From the NCBI GenBank assembly GCA_027083475.1, contig JALWON010000119.1:1-6744 (forward strand): a stretch of DNA of 6,744 bases. Direction: 5' to 3'. A program made the translations under genes and the position numbers. This DNA is from Sulfurimonas sp. Its GTDB lineage: Bacteria; Campylobacterota; Campylobacteria; Campylobacterales; Sulfurimonadaceae. The notes under the pieces are model-generated. The model was not told where the DNA came from, searched no databases, and saw only the letters and a list, made by a program, of their open reading frames with translations. Of this stretch, positions 6,679 through 6,744 are shown piece after piece (position 1 is the stretch's first letter; each line of letters opens with the position of its first letter).

Positions 6679-6744
6679 ATGAAATACATAGCATTAAATG
6701 AAACAATAACTGAAAAACTAGAGGCAGTAGTTAAAACAGATATA
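6679..6744 (+). CDS. Possible start of an unidentified gene, cut by right edge
   Basis: Twenty-two codons are open from ATG at 6679 to the window end, beginning MKYIALNET and continuing with Glu/Lys/Val-rich helical residues. The same frame is open back to a TGA at 6640-6642. It lies divergent to the EF-hand gene. There is no good Shine-Dalgarno; AGGA at 6652-6655 is too far upstream. Too short to identify; it may be a chance frame. Confidence 0.25.
   Translation, partial: MKYIALNETITEKLEAVVKTDI

Overview
The window looks like a piece of a Campylobacterota (epsilonproteobacterial) chromosome, probably a free-living Sulfurimonas, Sulfuricurvum or Sulfurovum type. This rests on the AT-rich base composition, an IMP dehydrogenase that reads like those of Helicobacter and Sulfurimonas, and a TATAAT-type promoter with spaced T-tracts instead of a clear -35 box. 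The genus is an inference; no marker gene is present.

Layout. Positions 1-3834 hold a two-gene minus-strand operon. The upstream gene (3834 to 2119) encodes a REC-GGDEF-EAL response regulator for cyclic-di-GMP. The downstream gene (from 2119, running off the left edge) encodes a membrane sensor histidine kinase with two transmembrane helices, HAMP, GAF, HisKA and the first part of the HATPase domain. The stop of the first and the start of the second share one base (TAATG), with a good Shine-Dalgarno sequence inside the end of the first gene, so the two are probably translationally coupled. A 135-bp divergent intergenic region (3835-3969) separates them from the plus-strand gene guaB (3970-5415, IMP dehydrogenase). 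A small RDD-family membrane protein gene follows 10 bp after guaB (5426-5908). A minus-strand gene for a protein with EF-hand-like calcium-binding loops (6645-5905) converges on it, the two stops overlapping. The last 100 bp hold a short open plus-strand frame that leaves the window.

How the parts may work together. The kinase and regulator are likely a cognate signalling pair turning a periplasmic/membrane or GAF-sensed signal into c-di-GMP synthesis or breakdown. guaB commits IMP to GMP/GTP synthesis, and GTP is the substrate of the GGDEF domain. The head-to-head arrangement is suggestive, but nothing in the sequence shows shared control. The RDD and EF-hand genes have no assigned role. I see no RNA gene, CRISPR array, insertion sequence or prophage. 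Most of the window is ordinary core/signalling DNA; the least explained part is the right edge, where the EF-hand gene seems to lack the N-terminal part I would expect and has no ribosome binding site.
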